From positions 43,056,383 through 43,120,382 of the forward strand of contig JACSVZ010000001.1 in assembly GCA_014706295.1 (NCBI GenBank): DNA of 64,000 nt, read 5' to 3'. Positions 12,241-23,242 of the stretch are shown one piece after another (positions within the stretch are counted from its first letter, which is position 1; each line of letters opens with the position of its first letter). Position numbers and translations under genes: made by a program. Source of the DNA: Lycocorax pyrrhopterus obiensis. Its lineage: Eukaryota; Chordata; Aves; Passeriformes; Paradisaeidae. The notes under the pieces are model-generated. The model worked only from the letters and a program-made list of their open reading frames with translations, made no database searches and was not told the origin of the DNA.

Positions 12241-15200
12241 TTTACAGTAGATTTTTCTGTTGTAGTCAGTAGATGTACCCAAAGAATACAAAAATGGTAC
12301 TCAATATTTCATTAATGCCCAGAGAGCCTCCTGTCTTCAAATGCAATAAATCTTTTGAAAGGAAACAGAATAATTCTTCAGTTTGTAGGAGGATCCTGCG
12401 GTAAGTTAAGCTCATTTCTCACAGCACCAAGACACAGTCTTCTTTCACTTTTTCCAATAGCAGTTTGGAACACTATATCTTCCAGGAGCCACTGCTCCAA
12501 ATTTTATTAAAAGCCTTTTTAACACAATACTGTGCTCTGAGGAGTCTTACAGCTTTCAGTACGGTCAAGGGAAAACCGAGGTGCTCAAAATAAAGCCTTT
12601 AAAGCAGTAATTATCAGGTCGTGGCCTCATGTATTATTTTTCACATTGAATAAGATTACCATTTTCTAGCTCTTTACTGTCACTCTCCTGCTGAACCACC
12701 ACATCACCACTATAGAAAACTTCATACAGAAGTTTGGTCCTGTTCAGGTTCCTGTTGTGGTCCAGCCCCTGGTGCTCTTATAGTCCTAATCAGCTGTCAG
12801 GGAGAAATGCAAAGGTAACTCTGAGGAATACAGGGACTATAACTGAGGAGTTGCATACTCCAGGTTAACTCTAAGTCCAGCAGTATTAAGGAGGGTCATT
12901 TTGCAGTTTCCAAGGAGAATTCATGGGATGAAATACACATCCAAACCTGACTCCAAAGGCTCCTTCCACACGCAATGGAGAGAAGTGTTCTCAACTAGGA
13001 AGTTATTCACCTCAGTTCCAGGGACTCAGTTAAATTGCCTAAACAAGTCTACTGACTTTCAAGCTAAGATATCCCCCATGGTCTTCCAACTTATGTGCCA
13101 GAAGGGAAAAATTCTGTTGCAGAACCTATAATATTTGGGGTTGGGGTTTTTTTGGAAGGATCAGGAAAGCAGTTTCAAACATCTGCCCAACCCTAAGTTT
13201 TGGATGCCTTAAAGCATCTCATTGAAGACCTCAAATTATCCCATAATGCCTATATGAGAATAAGATGTGCCCTAGCAATGCTTATTCCTTTCCTTAGCAA
13301 AGGTATTCAAGGGTACTTAGATCAGATACAGATGACTGGAGTCAAGTGAGATGAATATCACTCTCAGTGGTAATTAGACACTGCTTTGAAAAATACCAAC
13401 CACAAAACGTATAGGAGTGCTTCTATTGCTCCTCTCCTACCCTGCCTGCAGCTACGCTGTAGCAACTGAAACAGCAGAACTTCCAGGTCTTTATACTGGA
13501 GAAATCATGGGGTGTCTCAATACTCTGGCTTGGGGGCAGTTTGCCTCTGATATGGTGCATTTTGTGATAATCATACTGTAAGGAGCATAAATACTACTCA
13601 TTGTTCTTTCTTAGGGAAAGGTTCTATTAAGCAAACTATATTTGCTGATATGCAAGAATGGTGTAGACAATTTACTAGCAATAACAAGGCTATAAAAAAT
13701 TCAGTCAGAACATCCCTTTTTCTTTTTCACCATATCCTTACCTTTTTTAATTTAACTGTAAATCAGTAGTAAATACAATGCTCTTCACTGCTGCTCTGAA
13801 TTAGTATTGTAGTTTATTGCAAGTCCATTGATCTAATAAGATTTTCTGGCCAGCTATCAACAAACAGAATAGACAGGAGAAAGAAAGGAAATTAATTCAA
13901 ACAGACACAGTTTAAAAGGGCTAATTAGAATGCTTATAGATAATGCTGTAATGTTTGGTTTTATACTATTTTTAGGACCATATTAAAACATGTAAAGGGC
14001 CTTTCGTGTCTAGGGACATTAGAGGGTGGCCGGGAGTGGTACATTTATCAGGTCTGTTTGTGCAACTCTGTGAGACAGGAAACCCTTCAGAAAATGAAGC
14101 GTGCCAATTGAGCACTGTAATGGAGTTCCACGACCTGTATTATGTTTTGGGGATGTAATTTCAGTTTATGAAGTTTGAACGGCAGACCAGATTACTGGAG
14201 AGGTCATGTCTGCTCCATGAAGTGGTGCCAGAGCTGAGAGAGGGTTGTTAAAACTAGCTTTAAATAAGAAAGGCTTCTGTTTGGCAGGACAGTTTCGGGC
14301 GCTCTAGAACTGCTGCACATGATCTGCAAAGGCAAAATCAAGAGACTTTCAAGAGAAATTTCCAAAGAATCTTTGTTTCCTGGGATATTTGGAACTGGGT
14401 TACCTGTATATAAAAACTGTATCTCTAATTTCTTTTTTTTAATTATGCTCCTAATGTGGGGAGATTGCAGTTGTATCTTTAAATGCTAATATTTGCTCAA
14501 GTGTTGCTGATGAAGTGCTTGCTTATTTCTGTCTTCAGTCCTGCCAACCACAATCTGAAATAAGCATGTTTATATTTTTACTGAAATCTAAAAATATAAT
14601 GTAAAACAAAAATTAATCACATAATTTCCTTCAGTAAATCAATAGTACACTATTTTGCTAGGATTCACAGTACAATTAAACTGCTGAAAAGTATACTGAA
14701 CAGTAAAACGGATTTTTTTCTTTGACTGAGAGCCAATACCTTAGAGGATAATATCTCTGCTAACAAAAAAAAAGAAAAAAAGGAGATAATTAAAAGCTTT
14801 ATAAAGCATCTGTCATCCAGCTATACTCATCAGGGATTGTAAAAATCACACAGATTATAAAACATAAAAAAAAAGGTAAATCTGAAGTTCCCCCCAAAAT
14901 AAAAAAGAAATTACAGAGAAAAAAAATACATAATGTTCTAACCTTCCCATAAAAGCACAGACATATTAAACCAAAAAAAACCCCAAACCCCAAGCCTATA
15001 ACTTTGAGTACAGTTCTGATGTGTAAACAAAACAATCACTATGTAACATTTGCTGAGAAAAAAACAGAATGATGAGGTACAGGGTGGATCACAGATTATT
15101 GCACTTTAATTTTTAAATGAGCTTAGACATCTGTGAAATTAAAACCCCAGGGCGGACAATTTATGTGACACTATGCTGAGAAAGGAACAAAGCTTTGAGA

Positions 15201-15885
15201 TGCAAATTCCAGCTTTCCATTGCGTCAGAACAGGTAACCTTGCAAACAACCTTCACACAGACCAGTCTTCTCCACTCTGACTGATGTCTCCCATATGTAT
15301 CTATTTCTCCTCTCCGTTTTCCAATCAAGTTGACAGCAATTCCCAGTTCATTTTCTAAAGAGACTGATAAAAGCCAGCCTGGACCTGTACCTGTTATTAA
15401 CCTCTCTTGTACCATTATTACTTATTTTTCTCCTTTGAGATAAGCGGTTACATTGCACTTGCTGATCTTTGCATGTGATGTGTTATTACATAAAAACGGT
15501 ACTGCAAATGTCAGCCTGTTACTGGGTCATTAAAGTCAGGTCATGATATTTGAAAATTTGATGTTCTTAACCTTTTCAGAAATTAACCAACATGTCTTAC
15601 AGGATTATTTATCTTTGTTTGTTGTTTTTGTCATTGTTGTTGTTGCTTACATCAATTATTCATGAACACAAGGGCATATATTATGCTATAAAAAGCCATG
15701 AAATCTAATTGCTTTATTCATAGTATTGAAACTATGATTTAATCATTAATATTATTTGTATAATTATTTTCACTGGCCAGTTTGAGTCTCCTTCATCATT
15801 GTGAAGGAATAGTTTTGAGCTCTGTATATGCACAAACATTTACTCAAATGTCTTCTATACATAACACAATAGCATGAGATAGAGC
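12241..15885. other. Unique sequence, no gene seen
   Basis: No coding sequence or repeat family is recognised. The part around 13980-14340 is less AT-rich and more complex than its surroundings and has no repeat signature. It is a reasonable place to look for conserved non-coding sequence. Poly-A/T runs occur around 14760-14990, and a GTT-rich stretch lies at 15610-15650. Confidence 0.5.
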
Positions 15886-16147
15886 AAGATGGAAAATGGC
15901 CTCAAGCTGCAACAGCAAAGGTTTACATTGGATACTAGGAAAAATTTCTTCACCAAAATGTTGGAACAGGCTGCCCAGAGAAGTGGTGGAGTCACCTTCC
16001 CTTGAGGTATTTAAAAAACGGGTTGATGTGGCACCTTGTGGACATGGTTTGGTGGTGGGCTTGGATGTGCTGGGTTGATGGTTGAATTTGGTGATCTTAA
16101 GGATATTTTCCAGCTTAAATGATTTTACACATCTATTATTCTGTGAT
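15886..16147 (+). mobile_element. CR1 LINE 3' end with C-terminal coding remnant
   Basis: The block begins with GATGGAAAATGGCCTCAAGC, the phrase that opens the last coding part of CR1. It runs through a remnant reading WNRLPREVVESPSLEVFKKR (in a frame spanning about 15960-16030) and ends with the degraded octamer end ATTATTCTGTGATA. It is thus the extreme 3' end of a 5'-truncated CR1 on the plus strand. The start of the reading frame is out of phase with the rest, so small insertions or deletions have accumulated. A 60-codon frame at 15896-16078 is part of this remnant and is not an independent gene. Confidence 0.9.
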
Positions 16148-16799
16148 ACAATATTTTTTCTACGTGAAAATAAGGCTTTTCAGCCTATCATTAGCATTCC
16201 TGAATCTTCTTCAGTTATGTACATCTTCATATTTGTTACAAAACAGGGCTAAATAATGGATATTTCTAATTTTTAATTGTAAACTAAAATATTTGATATG
16301 TGTATGAAAATGGGACACCCTGATATTTTACAGATATGAATGAACTGCAAATCTCAGGTAGGGCTTGACATACATCACATGATAGGCATTCTAAGATGCT
16401 AGAAATGATTACACTTTCTTATATAACTGCAGCCCCCAAAGACAAAAATCTCTGAAGTTCATTGGCTTTTGCAAGCCCAGCATTATTTTGTGCCAACAGC
16501 TGGGGAAAAAAACCCAAAAAAAGATGGTGTTCAAATACTTGCCATGTTTGCTTTGAATTGGAACCAAAATTCTTCTGAGAAGCCTTTCAGAGCAGAGTAT
16601 ATGAACACAGACTCCATCTTCTACTCACATAGTTTGATTCTCTAAATAAATCAAGATATTTTTTTTTCTTGACTTCTCTGCATACCACACAGTTTCTGCA
16701 GAAAACATTGAGAGTTGTCAGCTGTGTTCCTTTTGGATATCACACTAAAATTATTCTTACATAAACAACATACAAAGAATATTTTTGCTATACCTAAAA

Positions 16800-16800
<1 letters not shown>
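16148..16800. other. AT-rich unique sequence, nothing recognised
   Basis: No gene or repeat family is visible between the CR1 end and the microsatellite. Confidence 0.5.
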
Positions 16801-16836
<36 letters not shown>

Positions 16837-16844
16837 GTATATTT
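16801..16844. repeat. Compound (CT)n(AT)n microsatellite
   Basis: About ten CT units run directly into about seven AT units, followed by GTATATTTT. Small frames called on both strands here read through the repeat and are artefacts. The tract is long enough to be polymorphic. Confidence 0.95.
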
Positions 16845-19075
16845 TAATGCATTTATTCAATATACTTGATGAAAAGATGTCATCTAGAAAGTCTTCTATG
16901 AGAACCTTCTTTGGTTACTACTATAATAATTTGGGGGAAGTTACTAAAAAGCTTTGTGTATATATCTTTTCCTAGATTTTTACACATGCATTTATAGAGG
17001 AGTAACGTCAACGGCACGCTGGCCATCTGCTGTCCAGCTTTAAGAAGTGAATTGTCATTCTTCAGCATCAAGAAAATACCATTTTCTCCTGATATTTTCT
17101 TCATGGCCAAATACTCTTGAAAATTTAAGACAACTCCCAAAGGTACAAAAGAGTTTTTACAGTGACAATATTCAAATTCACTTAAAACATGCAGTTTACA
17201 ATACTATACTAGAGAAGATGATTTGTGTGTCTTTTTCACACTCCTGAGAACCACTACTGAAACAGAGCAGTTTTATAAAACATTGTTTAAAACAATCAGC
17301 AGTTCTTAAAATATGAACTGTACAAATGTGTCCTATTGTTATAGCAATCACTCTTATTTAGGAGAAAAATGGCACAAAGCTGTCATAACTTGTAAGGAAA
17401 ATAAGCTATAAAAAAAAAAAAAAAACAACCACAGAGTAATGATTCTATCAGTCATGAAGATCTAAGCTCCAGAAGTGATTTATTACCTTTCTGTGGAAGT
17501 GAATGGGCAAAGTGTGATAAACTAATTGCAAGTATGAATATTTTTATGGAGAGCTTTTGCTTCATATTAGCTCAATAAGGTGTTGCCTCAGTTGCTGATG
17601 TGACACAACCAACCAGGAACAGTGAGAGCTGCATTGAAAGGCCATTCAGAGAGGAAAATATATTATTCTTCCTGAGGTGGAGAAGATGACTCCAAAATGC
17701 TAGCAGAATGGCTCTTCAGGGAAAGCAGAATATGCCTTCAATCCTTTTTCTGGGTCATTTTCTATAGAAAGCTTCTTTTGCCTTTTGTTATTGTGTTATT
17801 ACTACCAATGCAATCCAAAGTCAGTGGAATGCTCGTTTGAGATATTCCAATATTCAAACTATTTTTAAGAAATTCTCGGGTTTTTGATGCTTTTCTTAGG
17901 CTTATGGACCAAGGCAATGTAGTTCATGGGTGCTTTGATCCCATCCATCTACAAAATATTTTAAACCTTTGAATTTCTTTTTAAGACAGTGTGTATCTTC
18001 ACCATTACTAGGACAAAGCTGCATAATTTACCTTTACTTTTGAAATAAACATTTCTCCAGAGTTTTGACCCTTTCTTCAGGGAAATATTCCCCTGACACA
18101 CTTCAGAGATAAATTGTCTAAATGAACTTTTTAATAACTTTTTACACAGTATCTAATTGTGGACTAGCCTAGCAGGCAGCCTCAGCAGGTGCATTTCTAT
18201 CAAAATAATTTCACTGCATTTTCTATTTAATTGAATTGACTGAGTTCTGCTGCATCATGATTTTTTCTCTCATTATAATGACAGCTGTGATATATTGCAA
18301 GCTAGTTCTTGAGTAGAAGAAAAAAGTGAGAAGAAAAAAAGATACATTTCAACCATAATTCTTCAAACCAAGCATCTAAGGGGAAAAAAAAATCAAGCAA
18401 CAAATCATCAACCCCAAGATAGGCAGCAAATAATCTGAATGGTAAATATTTTTGTTCCAGCAGAACCTAGACTGCTTTTGGCACATTCGCCATGTTAGGA
18501 GTAAAATATTCTTTTAACATTAGTATGTGCCCTCAAAATAATATTCCTTGTGGTAGAAGAAAAAAAAAATACTAATACCTTAGAGAAACTCCTGGTGTTC
18601 TTCAGTTTCTTAGCAGTGAAACTAGCTCTGAAGTTCTGCCTGGTGGTGTAAGTTTTCTTTCACTTTTCTCACCAGGAACACCCATTTCAGAACATTCAAT
18701 AAATATAAGCAAAAAATACCGTGTTAATCATCTGAGTGTCACATTGTAGCTGCAATTTGCAGCCATTTAGAAAGTGCCCTAAGAATAACTTAGTCTTTAG
18801 AAAAGAGAGCTTATTCACGAAAAGAAAAATTAAAATTACTCTAAACAGTCTACATCTGTTTTCGAAAAAGTACAAGGAATAATTTACAGTCATTGAGAAC
18901 AGTGACCATAGAATTAAGAGTAGTTTTTATACTCCACTGTGTTGAAGTGTGTTCAATTTTCTAATAGTAAGAAATAAAATTCCTTGAATAGGACTTATTT
19001 TACTACCATAATTGTGACTTCTTAGTCTGAATATTACTTTCTCTTTGCATTTCTAAGTATACATGTGTGCCGGTT
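16845..19075. other. AT-rich unique sequence with an A16 tract
   Basis: No gene is seen. A run of 16 A residues lies at about 17410-17425. The other frames (up to 86 codons) have no motif and overlap frames on the opposite strand. Confidence 0.5.
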
Positions 19076-19721
19076 TGGCCAAAATTTAGCAATATATCTT
19101 CTGAGAGGAAACTAGGTTACAACCACCCTTCCCTTCCCCCCACAGGGTTCGGGGAAAAAAAAAATTTTCCTTGAAGGAAAGTGAATGAGATAAGAGCTAT
19201 TTATTTAACAAACACACAGGAAAAGGATAATAATGCTAAATAATGAAATGAAATCTCTCGCTATAGAGAGAAACCTGGGAAGATTTCAGAGTCTTTCTGT
19301 AGGTGTGGTCTCTCTCCTCCTCGGAGCTGGGTCGGCGAGGGCCCACCCCCGGGCCTCGGGGAAAAATTCTCCCGATGTGTTCTGATGTTGTTGAACAGTC
19401 CAGAAGAGAAGAAGGGAAAAACCAAAGTCTCAGGAAACAAAGTTCAGCTTTCCGTCTCACGCCGGGAAGAGAAGAGAAAAAAAAACCGAAAACCTCTGGC
19501 TGAAGCAAGCAAGCAGGGTGCTCCCTCCGTGCTCCTGCAGCCAGAGAACGCAGAGGAGTGTATCTTTGTGTCCTTGGGAAACTGTTTTGAAAAGTTCGTT
19601 TGGTTTTTTTTCTTTTCTTTAACTCAGTTTAAAGGCACAGAAAAGGCGCAATATTACTTTTTGGGCATAGAGCATGATAGGGGATACACATGATAGAGTT
19701 ACTCTAAGACAACATGGCACA
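19076..19721 (-). mobile_element. Endogenous retrovirus LTR, 646 bp, minus orientation
   Basis: The block is bounded by the perfect inverted hexamers TGTGCC (19076-19081) and GGCACA (19716-19721), with the TG...CA ends expected of an LTR. On the minus strand an AATAAA lies at 19205-19200, near the LTR 3' end, as expected for R/U5. This fixes the orientation. The middle (19305-19400) is rich in C, G and CpG in contrast to its flanks. Direct repeats next to the ends are not clear: ACATG on the left and ACACA on the right share only three of five bases. No viral coding sequence adjoins, so it looks like a solo LTR. Frames of 66-102 codons inside it are not genes. The exact family is unidentified. 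Confidence 0.8.
19200..19205 (-). terminator. AATAAA polyadenylation signal of the LTR
   Basis: TTTATT on the plus strand reads AATAAA on the minus strand, about 125 bp before the LTR 3' end at 19076. It is consistent with the R region of a minus-oriented LTR. Confidence 0.45.
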
Positions 19722-22140
19722 ACACATAAAGACTTAATAAAATTATTGGAGTGTTGAGCAATTAATTGCTTTCTCATTACTAGTTCTCAAAGATTTCACC
19801 TATTTCATCTGAACTGAGAACTTGCTATTGTTCCAAGCATCTTTTTAATGCTTGTTGGAAGAAGCATTTATATTCGTATTTTATACCCCCCCCCCCCCAA
19901 AACATGTTGCCGCTGTCAACACCTTTTAGATACATTGAACTCCTATTTTTCACTATTCAATGCAGTACTTTAGAGAAACAGAAAGAATGATGACATTAGA
20001 TGCTTAAGGGAAAAAATCAGTTGTAGCAGAAATACAGGCGCAAGGCAGATAAAGGTAAATTAGTTGTGCTCGTCTCAGGTAATGCCTTTCACTCCACATG
20101 GCAGAGTGTGTAGTGTGTGTGCTTCTTTTATAGTCCTTCATCTGAGTAACATGCAGACCATACGTGCTTCTCAGTGGTCAACAGCCTATTCCCAGCTCTA
20201 AAGTGCTCCCCTCTGCCCCTAGTGTCAGCTAAAGGCTCAGGCATAAAACGGCAGAAGGCAAGAGAAAGCTCTCAGGAAATAAAAAATGCATACTTGTAGG
20301 GAGATTGTTATCCCAAGGGTAATTCCTCAGATTTACTGCTTGTTCACTGCACAGATTGAATTTTTTCAGGAAGGATGACAGCAGGAGTAGACTTCAGCAT
20401 TTAGCCTATAGCGCTGCCTCTAGTGGCAAAGCCCATTCCAGGCTGCATGGTGGACTAAGCCCTTGATCTCCATTGCCTCAGATAGAAGTTTATAAACCTG
20501 CCTTATACCTAGACGAAAACACCTTTTGAGAAGTCAGGAGCATCCAAAACCTCCATTGGGGTTGGCACATATTGCAGAAGTCTTGTGAGAGGTCTGCGTA
20601 CTTCTGGACCAGCAGGAGAAGAAAATTGAATCTCAGAATGCATTAAATGCCATAATTACAGCAACTGGACCACGACAAAATGGTCTGTAGGTGAGCTAGG
20701 TCAGGGGATCCCCAGAACCCGGTTCAGCTGCCCACACACAGACATTATACGACCTGATTAGCTTGGGACAAATGAATAAAGGCCCTACACTCAGTTACTT
20801 CATTGTGAATGCCTACAATCTGGAGCTTTACTTGGGGCACAGCTCAATCAATCACTTGACTGATCACCGATCTTTCTTTCATAAAACATGAATTCTGGCT
20901 AATCTTCCTTGGAATTTGTTGAACAGAAAATTGGAATACTATAGAAAAGAGGAAGGGAGGTACAATAAAGGAAATACACTAAGAACAGCATTTTCAAATA
21001 TTTTTGGAATTATTTCTTCTAGTAAGTATCCATTTATTTCCAAGCATTTATGAAATGTTGTCACAGATTTGTGGAAGGACATTGATGCCTGTAAAATTTG
21101 CCCTGCTTCCTATGCATTGTTCATCTTTCACAGACATAAAAAACTTATAAAAGCTGCCGATCAGTGCTTACTCTAGCAGAACTTTAATGCACTCATGAAG
21201 CGGAAAAATGCATTTAAGTGATAACACAAATCTGATTTAATAAAATTTTGGCACAAACCTTAATATAATACCAAAAATTTACTATAATCACATAAAATAC
21301 AGACTAATTCAAAATCTCGATTATTTACTGCTGGACAGGTTATTAATGTAATACCTAACTAGGTATGAGAATCTGAAGTTTTTCTGCAATTTGCTGGTAT
21401 TGCTGAATTTTGTAAAGGAAACTATTGTTCTTTCATTTTTGTCCTTGTCAATAACTCTCTTGCTTCTCTACTTCTAGGCTGTTGTGACACGGGAATTGTT
21501 ATAATCTCAGTGAATGATCAGAAAAAATTTGTGTTAATTCATATCAATTTCTTAGCACTTCATGTTGAATAATCTCAATTAAAAAGAAATATTTATTTAA
21601 AGGTAGGCTTTTTTATTTCTAGTATCCCAGCACCTAATTTTGACTCTTAGATAATAAAGACATTGTCTGAAATTTACCTGCTTGTATCAAATCATCTTGT
21701 AGCATATTAACTCCAAACCTGCTTTATCATTTACCACTTTTTCCCAAAGTATTTACATAGTAGCAGTCCTATTCCAGATAGGTCTATACCTATGTGTCAT
21801 GCATTTTCCTGTTTCGTATATTATGAGGACTTCCAGAGTTGAAAAACTACTGTAAAATAGCTATTCCATTTTACATGAATATCTGGCTTCACTTAAAAGT
21901 TTTACCTGTCCTGAAAATAACTACAGATCTAAGGAAATTAAGGGATTAAGGGAATTGATACAGCTCTAAGGGACCTAGTTATCATGGCCTTAAATTGGAA
22001 AGAGATTTATGTAAAATTAAGTGGAGTAGGGTCAAAGAGGGCACTTCTCAGACGGTAAGTACGTGGTTCATCTGTTCTACAACAAAGGTGTTTAACGTGC
22101 TTTTATGCACTGCATTGGGGAGCTTTTGGATGAACAAGGC
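19722..22140. other. Unique sequence, no gene seen
   Basis: A run of 13 C residues is present at 19886-19898. The region 20030-20800 is less AT-rich than its surroundings, but I recognise neither coding sequence nor a repeat family in it. The remainder is AT-rich. Confidence 0.5.
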
Positions 22141-22320
22141 TGCACTGGGTTTGCATGGCCAGGCTTTACCAGTGGAGGGAATACAGAGGTGGTTTCTGTG
22201 AGAAGTTGCCAGAAGCTTCCTCCATGTCTGGCAGAGCCAATCTCTGGAAGCTCCAAAGATGGATGTGCTGCTGGCCAAGGCTGGGCCAATCAGAAATGAT
22301 GGTAATGCCTCTGTGATATC

Positions 22321-22329
22321 ATATTTAAG
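22321..22329 (+). promoter_or_regulatory. TATA-like element of LTR family A, copy 1
   Basis: ATATTTAAG sits about 180 bp into the LTR, upstream of the reiterated region and of the AATAAA. The matching position in copy 2 (near 51617) has lost it. Confidence 0.35.
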
Positions 22330-22535
22330 AAGAAGGGAAAAAAATATTGCGCAGTGGTAATTGTGGCCAAAGAAGAATGGGGTGAGAACATGTGAGAAGA
22401 GCAACTCTGCAGACACTCAGGTCAGTGCAGAAGGAGGGGCAGGACGTGCTCCAGGCGCCAGAGCTGAGATTCCCCTGCAGCCCGTGGTGCAGACCATGGT
22501 GAGGCAGCTGTGTCCCTGCATGGAAGAGACCCACA

Positions 22536-22760
22536 CCAGAGCAGGTGGATGCCTGAGAAGAGGCTGTGACCCCGGGGGAGGCCTGTGCTGGAGCAGGGTC
22601 CTGGCAGGGCCTGCAGACCTGTGGACAAAGGAGCCCACACTGGAGCAGGTTTGCTGGTGGAACTTGTGACCCTGTGGGGTACCCACACTGGAGCAGGCTG
22701 TGCCTGAAGGACTGCACCCCGTGGAAGAGTGACCCAGGTTGCAGCAGTTTGGACAGGACT
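22536..22760 (+). repeat. About 50-bp reiterations inside the LTR
   Basis: CACACCAGAGCAGG, TGCTGGAGCAGG, CACACTGGAGCAGG and again CACACTGGAGCAGG occur at spacings of about 51, 52 and 48 bp, each followed by a variable CTG/TGC-rich part. A degenerate fifth unit (TTGCAGCAG) follows at about 22739. They form a diverged tandem array within the LTR. Confidence 0.7.
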
Positions 22761-23059
22761 GTTGCCTGTAGGGTGGACTCATGTTGCAGCAGTTCACAGA
22801 GGTTGCTCATGAAATGGACTCATGTTGGAGAAATTCAAAGAGAACTGTCTCATGTGGGATGGATGCCACAGTGGATCAGGGGAACAACTTCTCTCCCTGA
22901 GCAGTGGGAGAAGCCTTGGGTGATGAACAGACCATAACCCCCATTCCATGTCTCTCTGTGCCATTGGGGCAGAGGTAGAGCTGGGAAGAAGGAAGGGGTG
23001 GGGGAAGGTGTTTTCAAGGTTTATTTTACTTCTCATTATCATGCTCTGATTTTGTTAGT

Positions 23060-23065
23060 AATAAA
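23060..23065 (+). terminator. AATAAA polyadenylation signal of LTR copy 1
   Basis: AATAAA lies about 180 bp before the LTR 3' end, with T-rich sequence around it, as expected for the R region. Confidence 0.45.
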
Positions 23066-23242
23066 TTCAGTTAATACCTCTAATTTTAGCCTGATTTGCC
23101 CATGATGGTATTTGGTGAGTGACCTTTCTCTGTCCTTGTCTCAGCTCATGAACCATTCATTATATTTTATCTCCCCTGTCCAACTGAGTGATAGAGTGGC
23201 TTTGGTGGGTGTCTGGCCTCCAGCAAGGGCCAACACACTACA

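Larger units (their letters stand above)
22141..23242 (+). mobile_element. Solo LTR, 1.1 kb, endogenous retrovirus (family A, copy 1)
   Basis: The LTR opens with TGCACTGGGTTTGCATGGCC and closes with CCAACACACTACA, so it has degenerate TG...CA ends. It is flanked by AAGGC (22136-22140) and AAGAC (23243-23247). These differ at one base and are probably a 5-bp target-site duplication. A TATA-like ATATTTAAG lies at 22321-22329, and AATAAA at 23060-23065 marks the R region, so the orientation is plus. Between them the word GAGCAGG recurs at about 22540, 22591, 22643 and 22691, a roughly 50-bp internal periodicity. Two further copies lie at 51449-52428 and 56464-57275. Open frames of up to 161 codons on both strands are by-products of the GC-rich reiterations and encode no viral protein. 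No internal viral sequence adjoins. Confidence 0.85.

Noticed and set aside
17410..17425. Poly-A tract as a possible processed-pseudogene tail
   Set aside because: No coding or gene-like sequence and no flanking direct repeat was seen upstream.
22325..22937. Overlapping frames of 88-161 codons on both strands
   Set aside because: They lie in the GC-rich reiterations of LTR copy 1. Several frames on both strands are open at once, which is a composition effect.
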